64,000 nucleotides of DNA, taken from assembly GCA_963741525.1 (NCBI GenBank), contig CAVUIW010000017.1:50667-114666 (forward strand), in the 5' to 3' direction. Below are positions 50,586-59,258 of the stretch, piece by piece; within the stretch, counting starts at the first letter, position 1, and the number at the start of each line of letters is the position of its first letter. The notes beneath the pieces are model-generated. The model did no database searches. It saw nothing but the letters and a program-made list of their open reading frames with translations, and was not told the DNA's origin. A program made the translations under genes and the position numbers. Source of the DNA: JANNSX01 sp963741525 (lineage in GTDB: Bacteria; Pseudomonadota; Alphaproteobacteria; Rhizobiales; Hyphomicrobiaceae).

Positions 50586-51650
50586 TTACTGCGCCTGCAG
50601 AACCTCGGTCCAGACGTCCTGCATCTTCTTGTCGAGATCGGCGTCGGGCGAGGGATAAGGCTGCGAGCGGGCGAGGAAGCCCGCCTGCTCGTCAAAGCGC
50701 AGGACCTTCTTCTGCGCGTCGTCGAGCGCGGCCTTCTTGCTCGCCGGCATCCCCCAATAGCAGGCGGACGTCGCAAGTCGCGCCTGGCCTTCCGGGCCCA
50801 TGATGTATTGGATGAACTTCAGCGCATTCTCTTTGTTCTTGCTGGCGGAGAACATGGCGAGCGACTGCGACCAGAGAATGCCTCCCTCGGCGGGGATCGA
50901 GAAATCGAGCGCCGGGTTTTCCTTGGCAAGTCCCGCCGTCACCCACTCGCCGCCGCCAACGAGGATGTCGACCTCGCCGGTCGCGATGGCGGTCTGGCTC
51001 GCGACAACCTCGCCGACGAGCTTCGCATTGGCCTTGATCTTGAGCAACACGTCCTTGATGGCCGGGAGATCGTCGGCCGTCAGCTCGGTCGTCTTCTTGC
51101 CGATGGCGAGTGCGGCCATACCCATGACGGGAAGATAGTAGTCATAGATCGCGACGCGGCCCTTGTACTTCGCATCCCACAGCGCCGACATCTTCTGCAT
51201 GTCGGCGACATCGACCTTCGTGTTGTTGTAGGAGATCGTGTTGTAGCCGAATTTCTCGGTGATGCCGTAGCGCTTGCCGTCGATTTTGGTGGCGCTGTCC
51301 ATGGTCACCTCGCCGAACATGTCGGCGAAAGGGAGCTGATCCTCCGGCAGCGGCTCGAACAGACCCTTCTCGACGCCGCGGCGGATATCGACGCTGTCGA
51401 TCACCATCACGTCCCAGTCACCCGGCTGCGATTGATCGACGATTGCCAAACCCGCCCCGGTTCCCTCGAACTCCTTGACGTTGACCTTGATGCCGGTCGC
51501 GTCCTCGAAGGGCTTCAAAAGGTTCGGATCGGAATGATCGCACCACACGAGGGCGTTGAGATCGGCAGCACCGGCCGCCGAGGCCCAGCCAATGAGCATC
51601 GCGGCCGACACGCCCGTCGCCAGCTTGCGTAGTGTCGCGGTCATTCGCAT
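50586..51650 (-). CDS. ABC transporter substrate-binding protein (PotD/PotF type)
   Basis: 354 residues with a signal peptide (KLATGVSAAMLIGWASAAGA). The type II periplasmic-binding fold shows LNALVWCDHSDPNLLKPFED, TGIKVNVKEFEGTGAGLAIV, DWDVMVIDSVDIRRGVEKGL, KYKGRVAIYDYYLPVMGMAA and ILWSQSLAMFSASKNKENAL. Spermidine/putrescine-like proteins share this arrangement, but the ligand could be a betaine or another cation. It is first in the transport operon, divergent from a TetR regulator; 440 bp of repeats separate it from the first permease. Confidence 0.9.
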   Translation of the reverse strand: MRMTATLRKLATGVSAAMLIGWASAAGAADLNALVWCDHSDPNLLKPFEDATGIKVNVKEFEGTGAGLAIVDQSQPGDWDVMVIDSVDIRRGVEKGLFEPLPEDQLPFADMFGEVTMDSATKIDGKRYGITEKFGYNTISYNNTKVDVADMQKMSALWDAKYKGRVAIYDYYLPVMGMAALAIGKKTTELTADDLPAIKDVLLKIKANAKLVGEVVASQTAIATGEVDILVGGGEWVTAGLAKENPALDFSIPAEGGILWSQSLAMFSASKNKENALKFIQYIMGPEGQARLATSACYWGMPASKKAALDDAQKKVLRFDEQAGFLARSQPYPSPDADLDKKMQDVWTEVLQAQ

Positions 51651-51724
51651 GCGAATACCTCCCTGGTCGCAGCCCGTTTCGAGGGCCGTTCTTCGAGCCG
51701 GAATTGTTGAACGAGTTCCAAAAT

Positions 51725-51736
51725 TGAGTCAACTCA
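51725..51736. promoter_or_regulatory. Candidate TetR operator TGAGTCAACTCA
   Basis: A perfect palindrome (TGAGT-CA-ACTCA) lies 22 bp before the tetR start, in the 108 bp gap between divergent tetR and substrate-binding protein genes. Its position suits autoregulation and control of the transporter. Confidence 0.5.
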
Positions 51737-51758
51737 GTTTCCATGCCAGACTGCGGCA

Positions 51759-52427
51759 ATGACCGGTCTCAGGGAAAAGCACAAAGCGGATCGGGATCGC
51801 CGGATCCTGAAGGCGGCGTCGAAGCTGTTCCGGAGCGCCGGATACGAAGGCACGCGGATCGAGCGCATCGCGGACGCCGCCGACGTCTCGACCGGCACGA
51901 TCTACAATTACTACCGGAACAAGGGCGATCTCCTCGTCGCCATCGTCGCCATGGAGGTCAACGAGGTGCTCGCCTCGGGGGCCAGGCACATCGCCAAGCG
52001 CCATCGCTCGCTACGGGCGGCCGTCGACCGGCTCGCGGCCAACTATTTCGAACACTCGCTCGTCTATCTCTCCAAGGAGATGTGGCGGCATGCGATGGCG
52101 ATCTCGACCCAGCAGCCCGACAGCCCCTTCGGCATCGTCTATACCGGGCTCGACACGCGCCTTGCCGAGCAGGTGGTCGCGTTGCTCGACAAGCTTCAGA
52201 AGACGGGATTGGTCGCCGGCGATGTCGACACGGCGGCCGCCGGCGAGCTCGTCTTCAACAACCTCAACATGATGTTCACGATCTTCGTGAAGTCCGAGGC
52301 GATGACGGTCGAGGACGTGCTCTCGGCCATCAGCCGCCAGCATCGCGTGCTCTTGCAGCGCATCGCCCTCCCCCACCCTCTCCCGCGCCACTTGGCCGGC
52401 CGGAGCCTGGCCCGGGCACTGCCTTAG
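51759..52427 (+). CDS. TetR family transcriptional regulator
   Basis: 222 residues. N-terminal HTH: RRILKAASKLFRSAGYEGTR then IERIADAADVSTGTIYNYYR, the TetR hallmark. The C-terminal ligand domain (LRAAVDRLAANYFEHSLVYL, DTAAAGELVFNNLNMMFTIF) is not assigned. Divergent from the ABC transporter operon, which it probably represses. The last ~15 residues (PHPLPRHLAGRSLARALP) are encoded by DNA resembling a C-rich intergenic repeat and are likely a read-on tail. Confidence 0.9.
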   Translation: MTGLREKHKADRDRRILKAASKLFRSAGYEGTRIERIADAADVSTGTIYNYYRNKGDLLVAIVAMEVNEVLASGARHIAKRHRSLRAAVDRLAANYFEHSLVYLSKEMWRHAMAISTQQPDSPFGIVYTGLDTRLAEQVVALLDKLQKTGLVAGDVDTAAAGELVFNNLNMMFTIFVKSEAMTVEDVLSAISRQHRVLLQRIALPHPLPRHLAGRSLARALP

Positions 52428-52589
52428 GCGTCGCCGAGCACACTTGCCGCCGTGCCGGAACTGGCAATCTGCGCGCAGCCTCCAACGACCTTAAACCTAC
52501 TGTCGAAGGTCTATTTCCGCACCGGCGGAAAGTGCTAGTCTGTAGTTGGCCCCACGACCAAAGGGCGCCGTTTCAAGGAGTGCCAAGCC

Positions 52590-53030
52590 ATGTCCGCAAA
52601 GTACACCGGGGGGTGCACGCATGTGCACGTCACCTCCGCCGCCGAGCCTATCGACAATCACGAATGCCATTGCAACGTCTGCAAATCCGTGACGAAGCAG
52701 CACACCACGCACGTCGCCTTCTTCAAACACGCCGACTTGCAGGTCGATCACCCCGAGAAGATGAAGCGCGTACCCTTCAACGCCAACAATCCGAGCGGCC
52801 CATTGGAGATTTGTCTCTGCGGCGAATGCAACGCCGTGCTGATGCTCGACGACAAGCAGCATCGAATCCGCGTCGCCGTGCCGAACGTCATGGGCTACGA
52901 CGACGCCAAATTCCCGAAGGCGAGCTATCATGCCTTCTGGGACGAGACGAAGGGCTACGCCAAGCCCTCCGACGGCCGGCCGGTCTACGAAGGGCTGAGG
53001 CCGGAGTTCGTGTGGCCGAAGGGCTCCTGA
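52590..53030 (+). CDS. GFA-family (glutathione-dependent formaldehyde-activating-like) protein
   Basis: 146 residues. The zinc ligands of the Mss4-like GFA fold are seen: GGCTHVHVTSA at the start, ECHCNVCKSVTKQHTTHVAF and CLCGECNAVLMLDD. Despite the family name, most members are not involved in formaldehyde metabolism. ATG 52590 has AAGGAG upstream. Monocistronic between tetR and a convergent transaminase gene. Confidence 0.85.
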   Translation: MSAKYTGGCTHVHVTSAAEPIDNHECHCNVCKSVTKQHTTHVAFFKHADLQVDHPEKMKRVPFNANNPSGPLEICLCGECNAVLMLDDKQHRIRVAVPNVMGYDDAKFPKASYHAFWDETKGYAKPSDGRPVYEGLRPEFVWPKGS

Positions 53031-53092
53031 CCGGGCGGGTGTGCCGGATCGTGTTGGCGCGCGCGGCTCGCCGCGCGCCGCCACTGCCGCGG

Positions 53093-54409
53093 CTAAGCCG
53101 CCGCCCGCCCCTGCTCGTGGATCGCGTCGCCGACGGCCGAGACGAAGCTGTCGATGTCGGCCTCCGTCATGGCGGTGGAAAGCGCGAGCGAGCCGTTGCC
53201 GGTCGTCATGAAGCCCTTGTAGAAGAGCCGCCGGCTGAGATCGGCCATGCGGGAAGATTCCTCTGCCGAGGCGTGGGATGAGCGGTAATCGACCAGCTCG
53301 CGGCGATGCATGTGGAAGCGGTAAAGCGAGCCGTAGCCAGCCAGTTGCATGTCGGCCTTCTCGGCGGCGAAGATTTTTGCAATTCCTTTCGCCGCGCGCG
53401 CACCCAGTACCGCGAGGCGATCGTAAGCCTCCGGCGTCATGAGCTTCATCGAGGCGAAGCCCGCCGCCATGGTCATCGGGTTGGCCGAGAAAGTTCCGGA
53501 CTGCGGCGCGTCCGGCTTGCCGCGCGAGGGATCGAAAACCCTCATCACCTCGCGCTTGCCCGCGACCGCGCCGACCGGCAGTCCGCCACCGATGATCTTG
53601 CCGAGCGTCGTCATATCGGGATCGACGCCCAGAATGCCCTGCATGCCGCGATACCCGGCGCGGAAGCAGGCGACCTCGTCGAAGACGAGCACGATGCCGT
53701 GCTTGTCGCAGAAGCCGCGCAGCGCCTCGAGGTAATCCTTCCTCGCCGCGATCGGCCCGATGCGCGCCGGCATCGGATCGACGAGGATCGCCGCCAGATC
53801 CTTCGCATGATCGGAAAGAATGGAGAGGCTCTCCTCGGTGCGGTTGAAGGGAATGACGGCGACATCCGCCAGCATCTTTTCTGGTGTGCCCTTGGAGTAG
53901 GCGATGCGGGCGGGGCGGTTTCCCCACTGCTCCGGGCTCGTCTCGAAGGAAACTTCCACCGGCTCGTAGGCGCCGTGATAGGCGCCCTCGCATTTGGCGA
54001 TCATCGGCCGGCCGGTCAGCGCGCGGGCGCCTTTCAGCGCGAACATGACGGCATCCGTGCCGGTGTTCGAAAATCGGATTTCCTCGAAGGAGCGGACACG
54101 CTCGCAGAGCAACTCGGCAAGCTCGATTTCCCGCTCGGTCGGCATCGAGAAGCAGGTGCCGAGTGCGGCCTGCCCGGCGATCGCGGCGACCACCTCGGGG
54201 CGCGCGTGGCCGTGGATCAGCGTGTAGTAATTGTTGATGAGGTCTAGGCTGCGATTGCCGTCGACATCGGTGACGTAGGCGCCCTGGCCCGACGCCGCGT
54301 AGGCCGGATACGGCGACTGCCAGACGATCGAGCGCGTGTTGCCGCCGGGCATGACTTTCCTCGCACGTTCGTGGAGGGCGAGGGATTTGGGCTTGGGCTG
54401 CGTGGTCAT
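53093..54409 (-). CDS. Class III aminotransferase (glutamate-1-semialdehyde aminomutase-like)
   Basis: 438 residues. PLP-binding features: RFSNTGTDAVMFALKGARAL, GIVLVFDEVACFRAGYRGMQ and the Schiff-base Lys in DMTTLGKIIGGGLPVGAVAG. It also shows MPGGNTRSIVWQSPYPAYAA and SGTFSANPMTMAAGFASMKL. It is longer-range related to HemL, but the catabolic surroundings and sequence suggest an omega-type transaminase acting on an amine or beta-amino acid. Substrate not inferable. Confidence 0.85.
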   Translation of the reverse strand: MTTQPKPKSLALHERARKVMPGGNTRSIVWQSPYPAYAASGQGAYVTDVDGNRSLDLINNYYTLIHGHARPEVVAAIAGQAALGTCFSMPTEREIELAELLCERVRSFEEIRFSNTGTDAVMFALKGARALTGRPMIAKCEGAYHGAYEPVEVSFETSPEQWGNRPARIAYSKGTPEKMLADVAVIPFNRTEESLSILSDHAKDLAAILVDPMPARIGPIAARKDYLEALRGFCDKHGIVLVFDEVACFRAGYRGMQGILGVDPDMTTLGKIIGGGLPVGAVAGKREVMRVFDPSRGKPDAPQSGTFSANPMTMAAGFASMKLMTPEAYDRLAVLGARAAKGIAKIFAAEKADMQLAGYGSLYRFHMHRRELVDYRSSHASAEESSRMADLSRRLFYKGFMTTGNGSLALSTAMTEADIDSFVSAVGDAIHEQGRAAA

Positions 54410-54489
54410 GGGCGGGGCTCCGGCTCGGGATCACTACCGCCGAGCATAGACCCGGAACCGGCAAGCTCAACCCCGTCCAGCGATTGAGT

Positions 54490-54969
54490 TCATAACACGA
54501 GCCGAGCCAGCATCTCTCGAACGGTGAGACCGCTCTGCGGATGCCGCCAGCCCGGCGCGATCTCGGCGAGCGGCTTCAGCACGAAATCGCGCCTGGCCAT
54601 CTCCGGATGCGGCACGGTGAGGCGGCCTGGCACCGAGATCACCCGATCGCCATAGGCCAGGATGTCGATGTCGAGCGCGCGTGGCCCCCATCGCACGCCG
54701 TCGGTACGGCCGGCCTTACGCTCCAGCGCCTTGAGCACGGCGAGGAGACCCAGCGGCGGCAAATCGGTCTCAACCAGCAAAGCCCCGTTCGTGAACTGTG
54801 GCTGCTCGACAGGTCCCATGGGCGGCGTCGCGTAGAGTGGCGAAACAGCCTTGACTTTGATGCCCAGCGCCTCGACCTCCGCCGGTAGCCGCGCCAATGC
54901 CTCCGCGGGCTCCCCCCACGAACCGGCGATGTTCGCACCCGTAGCGAGCAGCACAGAAACACGGGTCAC
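54490..54969 (-). CDS. folK: 2-amino-4-hydroxy-6-hydroxymethyldihydropteridine diphosphokinase FolK
   Basis: FolK transfers pyrophosphate to 6-hydroxymethyl-dihydropterin in folate synthesis. From a GTG start (54969) about 159 residues: VSVLLATGANIAGSWGEPAE, VSPLYATPPMGPVEQPQFTN (pterin-binding), and the metal/ATP motif GVRWGPRALDIDILAYGD, with VPHPEMARRDFVLKPLAEIA. Two Asp of DIDIL bind Mg. folP and folB are not adjacent. The start is uncertain; the frame remains open upstream. Confidence 0.92.
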   Translation of the reverse strand: MTRVSVLLATGANIAGSWGEPAEALARLPAEVEALGIKVKAVSPLYATPPMGPVEQPQFTNGALLVETDLPPLGLLAVLKALERKAGRTDGVRWGPRALDIDILAYGDRVISVPGRLTVPHPEMARRDFVLKPLAEIAPGWRHPQSGLTVREMLARLVL

Positions 54970-55143
54970 GGCGCTGAACCTCCGTCGACCGCCCAATCGC
55001 CACCCCCCTTTGCCTTGCGAACCGCCCACGCCTATAATCACCGCAAGGCCCTGGACGGCGGCCTAGGTTATCCGCCAGTCTCAGGCAAGGGCTTTCGAAC
55101 GAACCGAATTTCAAAACGCTCGACATTATCGCAGAGGTGTCCC

Positions 55144-55764
55144 TTGCATTTCTACCCGACGGAGCGCGTCGCGCTGTTTATCGACGGCGCCAATCTCTAT
55201 GCCACCGCCAAGACGCTCGGCTTCGACATCGACTACAAGAAGCTGTTGACCCTGTTCCGCTCCAAAGGCCAGCTCGTGCGTGCCCTCTACTACACGGCGC
55301 TCGCCGAGGACCAGGAGTATTCCTCGATCCGCCCGTTGATCGACTGGCTCGACTACAACGGCTTCACCATCGTGACGAAGCCGATGAAGGAATACACCGA
55401 CGCCATGGGCCGGCGGAAGGTCAAGGGCAATATGGACATCGAGCTGGCGGTCGACGCGATGCAGCTCGCCGACAATCTCGACCACATCGTGCTGTTCTCC
55501 GGCGATGGCGATTTCCGCTCGCTCGTCCAGGCCCTGCAGCAGAAGGGCAAGCGCGTCAGCGTGGTCTCGACGCTGGTCACCCAGCCGCCAATGGTCGCCG
55601 ACGAGCTGCGCCGGCAGGCCGACCAGTTCGTTGATCTCGCCGATCTCACCTCGCAGGTCGGCCGCGATCCCTCGATCCGCGCCCAGCGCGAGCAGCGCTA
55701 TGCGGCGACCCGGGCGACCACGGGCCTTGCCCGTGACGAAGGCGACGATCTCGCCGATCTCTAG
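55144..55764 (+). CDS. NYN domain (LabA/DUF88-like) protein
   Basis: 206 residues from TTG 55144 (preceded by AGAGGTG); homology starts FYPTERVALFIDGANLYATA. The PIN-like NYN nuclease fold has acidic residues at FIDGAN, GNMDIELAVDAM and VLFSGDGDFRSLVQALQQKG, which would bind metal. LabA-like NYN proteins are suspected RNases; Hyphomicrobiales have one near folK/rpoZ. The stop codon TAG is supplied by the adjoining RIME-like repeat. Confidence 0.87.
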   Translation: MHFYPTERVALFIDGANLYATAKTLGFDIDYKKLLTLFRSKGQLVRALYYTALAEDQEYSSIRPLIDWLDYNGFTIVTKPMKEYTDAMGRRKVKGNMDIELAVDAMQLADNLDHIVLFSGDGDFRSLVQALQQKGKRVSVVSTLVTQPPMVADELRRQADQFVDLADLTSQVGRDPSIRAQREQRYAATRATTGLARDEGDDLADL

Positions 55765-55886
55765 GGTGTTTGCGTGATTGGTCTCATCACTCCAACACCC
55801 TAGCTCTTTGGTTTATCGTGCTTCTTGTCGGAAAACCGCTTCGGATCCCGGCCTTCGCCGGGACAGGCTTTTCCGGAAGCACTCTC
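55761..55886. repeat. RIME-like two-palindrome repeat, copy 3, carrying a nested palindrome
   Basis: Begins CTAGGGTGTTT and has AACACCCTAG, then GTGCTTC..GGAAAACCGCTTC and TTTTCCGGAAGCACTC as in the other copies. Between those parts a GGATCCCGGCCTTCGCCGGG palindrome (55844-55863) replaces the four bases (ACAC or GCAC) found in copies 1 and 2. Confidence 0.85.
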
Positions 55887-55904
55887 GAACAAGCAGGCAC
55901 TCCT

Positions 55905-56552
55905 ATGGCTTCCGACACCGGACAACCGGAGCCGCCCGAGGATTGCCGGCTCTGTCCACGGCTGGCGGAATTCCGCGATGCCAACCGGAAGGCGTATCCG
56001 GGCTTCTTCAACCGCCCGGTGCCCTCCTTTGGCGACAGCCAAGCACGCCTCCTGATCGTCGGGCTTGCCCCCGGCATCAAGGGCGCCAACCGCACCGGCC
56101 GTCCCTTCACCGGCGATTTCGCGGGCGAGCTGCTCTACGGCTCGCTCGCCGCATTCGAGCTCTCGCGCGGCACCTTCGCGGCTGATCCCGGTGATGGGTT
56201 GCAACTCACAAATTGCATGTTGACGAACGCGGTGCGCTGCGTGCCGCCGGAGAACAAGCCGACCGGCATCGAGAGCAAGACCTGCCGGCCCTTCCTCGCC
56301 GCGCGCATCAAGTCGCTACCGAATCTCAAGGTGATTTTCGCGCTCGGCCGCATCGCCCACGACAACGTGCTCTCGGCGCTAGGTGCTGCGCGGTCGGAGC
56401 ACCCGTTCGCCCATGGCGCGGCCCACAAGCTCGAAGGCGGCATGCATCTCGTCGATAGCTACCACTGCTCGCGCTACAACACGAACACCGGCAAGCTCAC
56501 GCCCGAGATGTTCCGCTATGCGATGGGCAAGGCGAAGGGGTTGATGGGTTGA
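55905..56552 (+). CDS. Family 5 uracil-DNA glycosylase (UdgB-type)
   Basis: 215 residues. Motif A region is VGLAPGIKGANRTGRPFTGD, motif B region SYHCSRYNTNTGKLTPEMF, and Fe-S cysteines are in EDCRLCPRLAEF and NAVRCVPPENKPTGIESKTC. UdgB enzymes remove uracil and other deaminated bases from DNA and lack the polar catalytic residue of family 1. ATG 55905 is chosen where homology begins; upstream is a repeat. Confidence 0.9.
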   Translation: MASDTGQPEPPEDCRLCPRLAEFRDANRKAYPGFFNRPVPSFGDSQARLLIVGLAPGIKGANRTGRPFTGDFAGELLYGSLAAFELSRGTFAADPGDGLQLTNCMLTNAVRCVPPENKPTGIESKTCRPFLAARIKSLPNLKVIFALGRIAHDNVLSALGAARSEHPFAHGAAHKLEGGMHLVDSYHCSRYNTNTGKLTPEMFRYAMGKAKGLMG

Positions 56553-56561
56553 TCATTCAGG

Positions 56562-57347
56562 TTAGCGCATCGCCGCGATCGCCTTCTGGAATTGCTTGCG
56601 CGCCTTCAAATGCTCACGCCCATGATGACCGGATGGTTTTTCATAGTAGCCGCTCCGCGCGATCTGATAAGCGCCCTTTAGCTTCAGGTCCGCCTGCAGC
56701 TCCGCCATCTTCAGCGCCATCAGATTGGGATTGAGGATCGTGACGTCCGGCACCTCGTTGCCGCGCATCAGGTAGCGCTGGAGGCAGGCGGCGATGATCG
56801 TGCAGCCCATGACGATGGTTTCCGCATTCGTCTCCTTCACGACCTCGCGGCAGCGCTTGATCATGTCGCGCGCGACGCTGTCCGTATCATGCACCATGTC
56901 CTTCACCCACCACTCGATGGTGCGCACGCCCCGGCACATCCGGTAGCCGTAGGTGTGGGCCATGTCTTCCAGATAGGGCGCCGCCTTGTGGTGGTCGGTG
57001 ACGATCGTGAAGCTATGACCGAAGCTGCCGGCGAGTTGCATGGACGCTTCCAGCGGGCCGATGACCGGGATATCGACGAGCTCGCGGGCAAGCCTGACGC
57101 CCGGATCATAGCAACAGCCGACGACGACCGCGTCGAAACCGTTCTCCTCGTCCTGCATGATGCGCTCGAACAGCACCGCTTCGATGAGGTGCTTGGAATA
57201 GAAATAGTCGATGTCCTGCGGGCAGGCGTCCAGATGCGTGATGTGGAGCTCGGTGCCCTCGTCGGCATAGTGGGTCAGCGTCTCCTTGATGAGATCGTCG
57301 TAGACCGTCGTGCCGAAGGGATTGATGAAGTCGATCTTGCGTTTCAT
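56562..57347 (-). CDS. Aspartate/glutamate racemase family protein
   Basis: 261 residues. The Asp/Glu racemase superfamily has two catalytic Cys, here in FDAVVVGCCYDPGVRLAREL and ETIVMGCTIIAACLQRYLMR. The opening KIDFINPFGTTVYDDLIKET and VIGPLEASMQLAGSFGHSF resemble hydantoin racemases and aryl-malonate-type enzymes. It begins 2 nt after the Rieske gene stop, so it is the third gene of the SDR-Rieske-racemase operon. Confidence 0.85.
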   Translation of the reverse strand: MKRKIDFINPFGTTVYDDLIKETLTHYADEGTELHITHLDACPQDIDYFYSKHLIEAVLFERIMQDEENGFDAVVVGCCYDPGVRLARELVDIPVIGPLEASMQLAGSFGHSFTIVTDHHKAAPYLEDMAHTYGYRMCRGVRTIEWWVKDMVHDTDSVARDMIKRCREVVKETNAETIVMGCTIIAACLQRYLMRGNEVPDVTILNPNLMALKMAELQADLKLKGAYQIARSGYYEKPSGHHGREHLKARKQFQKAIAAMR

Positions 57348-57349
57348 CG

Positions 57350-58522
57350 TCAGGTCCTTGGTTTGGCCGCGTCGCCCATGAGGTCGAGATAGGTGTCCAG
57401 CGCCGGGCGGATCGCACCCTCGCGCTTGGGATGCAGCGGCCCCGGCGTATAGCGCCGCGATGAGACGCCACGATACGCATTCTCGCAAAGCGCGATGTCT
57501 TCCAAGTTGGTCCGCCGCCAAACCTCGATCACCGCCTCGACATCATAATCCTGGCTCTCGACCGCATCGCCTCGCACATACCAGCGCGTTTCCCAGCACA
57601 CATGGCCGGCGTCGATTGGTCTCAGGAAATGCACGAAGCCGTGGTCGATGTGGACGATGATGCGCGAGAGCGAGGGCATCACGCCGACACCGGCGCCATA
57701 GCCTTCCGGCAGGTTTGCCTCATGAGCGAACGCGCCGAGCGGTTTGGAGACGAGCGCGCCCGTCATCGAGCCGGTGATCATGCCGGGATAAAGTTGAAGG
57801 TGGCCGGAGAAGTACTCGCCCCGCCAGTCCTCGCCGGTCTGCCGGTAGGTCGCCTCGACATCCATGGTGACGCAAAGCTCGGGGTGCGAGCCGTGGCAGT
57901 GGTAGCACTCGAGATAGTTCTCGAGCAGCACCTTCCAGTTGGCGGCGATGTCGTAGCGCTCTCGGCGGATCTCCTTGAGGTTGGCGGTGTCGAGCTGCTC
58001 GATGGCGTCGTTCCGGCCGAAACACTCGCTGAGCGGCGGCGCCGGTTCGGCACCTAGCCAGCCGAAGATGAAGCCGTTCCAGACGTCCACGCGAACGCTC
58101 TTCAATCCGTAGTCCGCATACCGCATGCCCTCGCCGTCGGTGAAACCGGGCGCGCGCTTGAGCGTGCCGTCGATCTCGTAAGTCCACTGGTGATAGGGGC
58201 AGACGAACGACTTGGCATGGCCGCGCTCGGCCTGGCAGACCGTATGGCCGCGATGCCGGCAGACATTGAGATGGCCCGCTATCGAACCATCCGCCTGCCG
58301 GACGACGATGACACTTTCGCCCAGCAGGTCATGCCGGATGTAGTCACACGGCGAGCCGATTTCGCTGACGTGACCCAGGAAGATCCACTGCCGCAGGAAC
58401 ACGCGCTCGATCTCCTGGGCGAAGATCGCCTCGCTCACGTAGTACTCGCGCGGCAACAGAGTGGCCAAAGGACTTACGGCCTTCTCCTGGCGTGCCTGGG
58501 CGTCGTCCAGCGGCATCGGCAC
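57350..58522 (-). CDS. Rieske non-haem iron oxygenase alpha subunit
   Basis: 390 residues. The Rieske [2Fe-2S] ligands are in NVCRHRGHTVC (CxH) and SFVCPYHQWTYEIDG (CxxH); the mononuclear iron site is in NWKVLLENYLECYHCHGSHP (two His) with a downstream Asp. Such oxygenases hydroxylate aromatic rings or demethylate quaternary amines (stachydrine, carnitine, glycine-betaine types); the LENYLECYHC spacing suits either. No ferredoxin or reductase gene is adjacent. It is the middle gene of an SDR-Rieske-racemase operon. Confidence 0.9.
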   Translation of the reverse strand: MPMPLDDAQARQEKAVSPLATLLPREYYVSEAIFAQEIERVFLRQWIFLGHVSEIGSPCDYIRHDLLGESVIVVRQADGSIAGHLNVCRHRGHTVCQAERGHAKSFVCPYHQWTYEIDGTLKRAPGFTDGEGMRYADYGLKSVRVDVWNGFIFGWLGAEPAPPLSECFGRNDAIEQLDTANLKEIRRERYDIAANWKVLLENYLECYHCHGSHPELCVTMDVEATYRQTGEDWRGEYFSGHLQLYPGMITGSMTGALVSKPLGAFAHEANLPEGYGAGVGVMPSLSRIIVHIDHGFVHFLRPIDAGHVCWETRWYVRGDAVESQDYDVEAVIEVWRRTNLEDIALCENAYRGVSSRRYTPGPLHPKREGAIRPALDTYLDLMGDAAKPRT

Positions 58523-58532
58523 CTTTCCCCGG

Positions 58533-59258
58533 CTACCTCATATACGTCCCGGAGCTTGCGATCACCGTCTCGCCGGTGATGCAGCGATTGGCGGGCGATG
58601 CGAGGAACCACGCCACCTCCGCGATGTCCTCGGGCTCCGCATACCGGCGTGGCGGCGGCATCTCCTTGTATTTCTCGAACCAGGGCTCGGACCTGGCGCG
58701 TTCGGTCGCAACGGCGCCCGGCGCGATCGCGTTGACCAGCACGCCGGCCGCTCCATACTCCTCGGCGAAGGAGCGCGTCAGGCTGACCACACCGGCCTTG
58801 GCGGCGGCGTAATGGGCAAGCTTCGGCATGGCGCGATAGGCGTCGATCGAGGCGATGTTGACGATCCGCCCGCCCCCGCCCTTGGCCATCTGATCGGCGC
58901 AAGCGCGATTGAGATGCAAGGTGCTCCGGAGATTGACGTCGAGCATCTTGTCCCAGGCGCGGTCGTCGAGATCGGCGATAGTTGCGACCGTGTAGTCGCC
59001 GGCGGAGTGCACGAGCGCCTTGATGTCACCGAACTTGGCGGCGGCCTTTACCAAGCTCTCGCACCCCGCGCGCTTGGTGAGATCGGAGACATGGGCGACC
59101 ACTGAATGGCCCGCGCCCTTCAAGCCTTCGACCGCCTTGGCCAGACGGGCTTGGTCGATGTCTGCGAGCATGACCGTCAGGCCGCGCTCGGCGAAGAGCT
59201 TGGCGCAGGCAAGGCCGATGCCACCGGCAGCACCCGTGGCAATCGCTATGTCAGGCAT
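58533..59258 (-). CDS. Short-chain dehydrogenase/reductase
   Basis: 241 residues from ATG 59258. NAD(P) motif TGAAGGIGLACAKLFAERGL (TGxxxGIG), LADIDQARL, NIASIDAYRAMPKLAHYAAA with the catalytic Ser-Tyr-Lys (Tyr, Lys in HYAAAKAG), NAIAPGAVATERAR and a C-terminal CITGETVIASSGTY. First gene of the operon with the Rieske oxygenase (10 nt gap) and racemase. Confidence 0.9.
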   Translation of the reverse strand: MPDIAIATGAAGGIGLACAKLFAERGLTVMLADIDQARLAKAVEGLKGAGHSVVAHVSDLTKRAGCESLVKAAAKFGDIKALVHSAGDYTVATIADLDDRAWDKMLDVNLRSTLHLNRACADQMAKGGGGRIVNIASIDAYRAMPKLAHYAAAKAGVVSLTRSFAEEYGAAGVLVNAIAPGAVATERARSEPWFEKYKEMPPPRRYAEPEDIAEVAWFLASPANRCITGETVIASSGTYMR

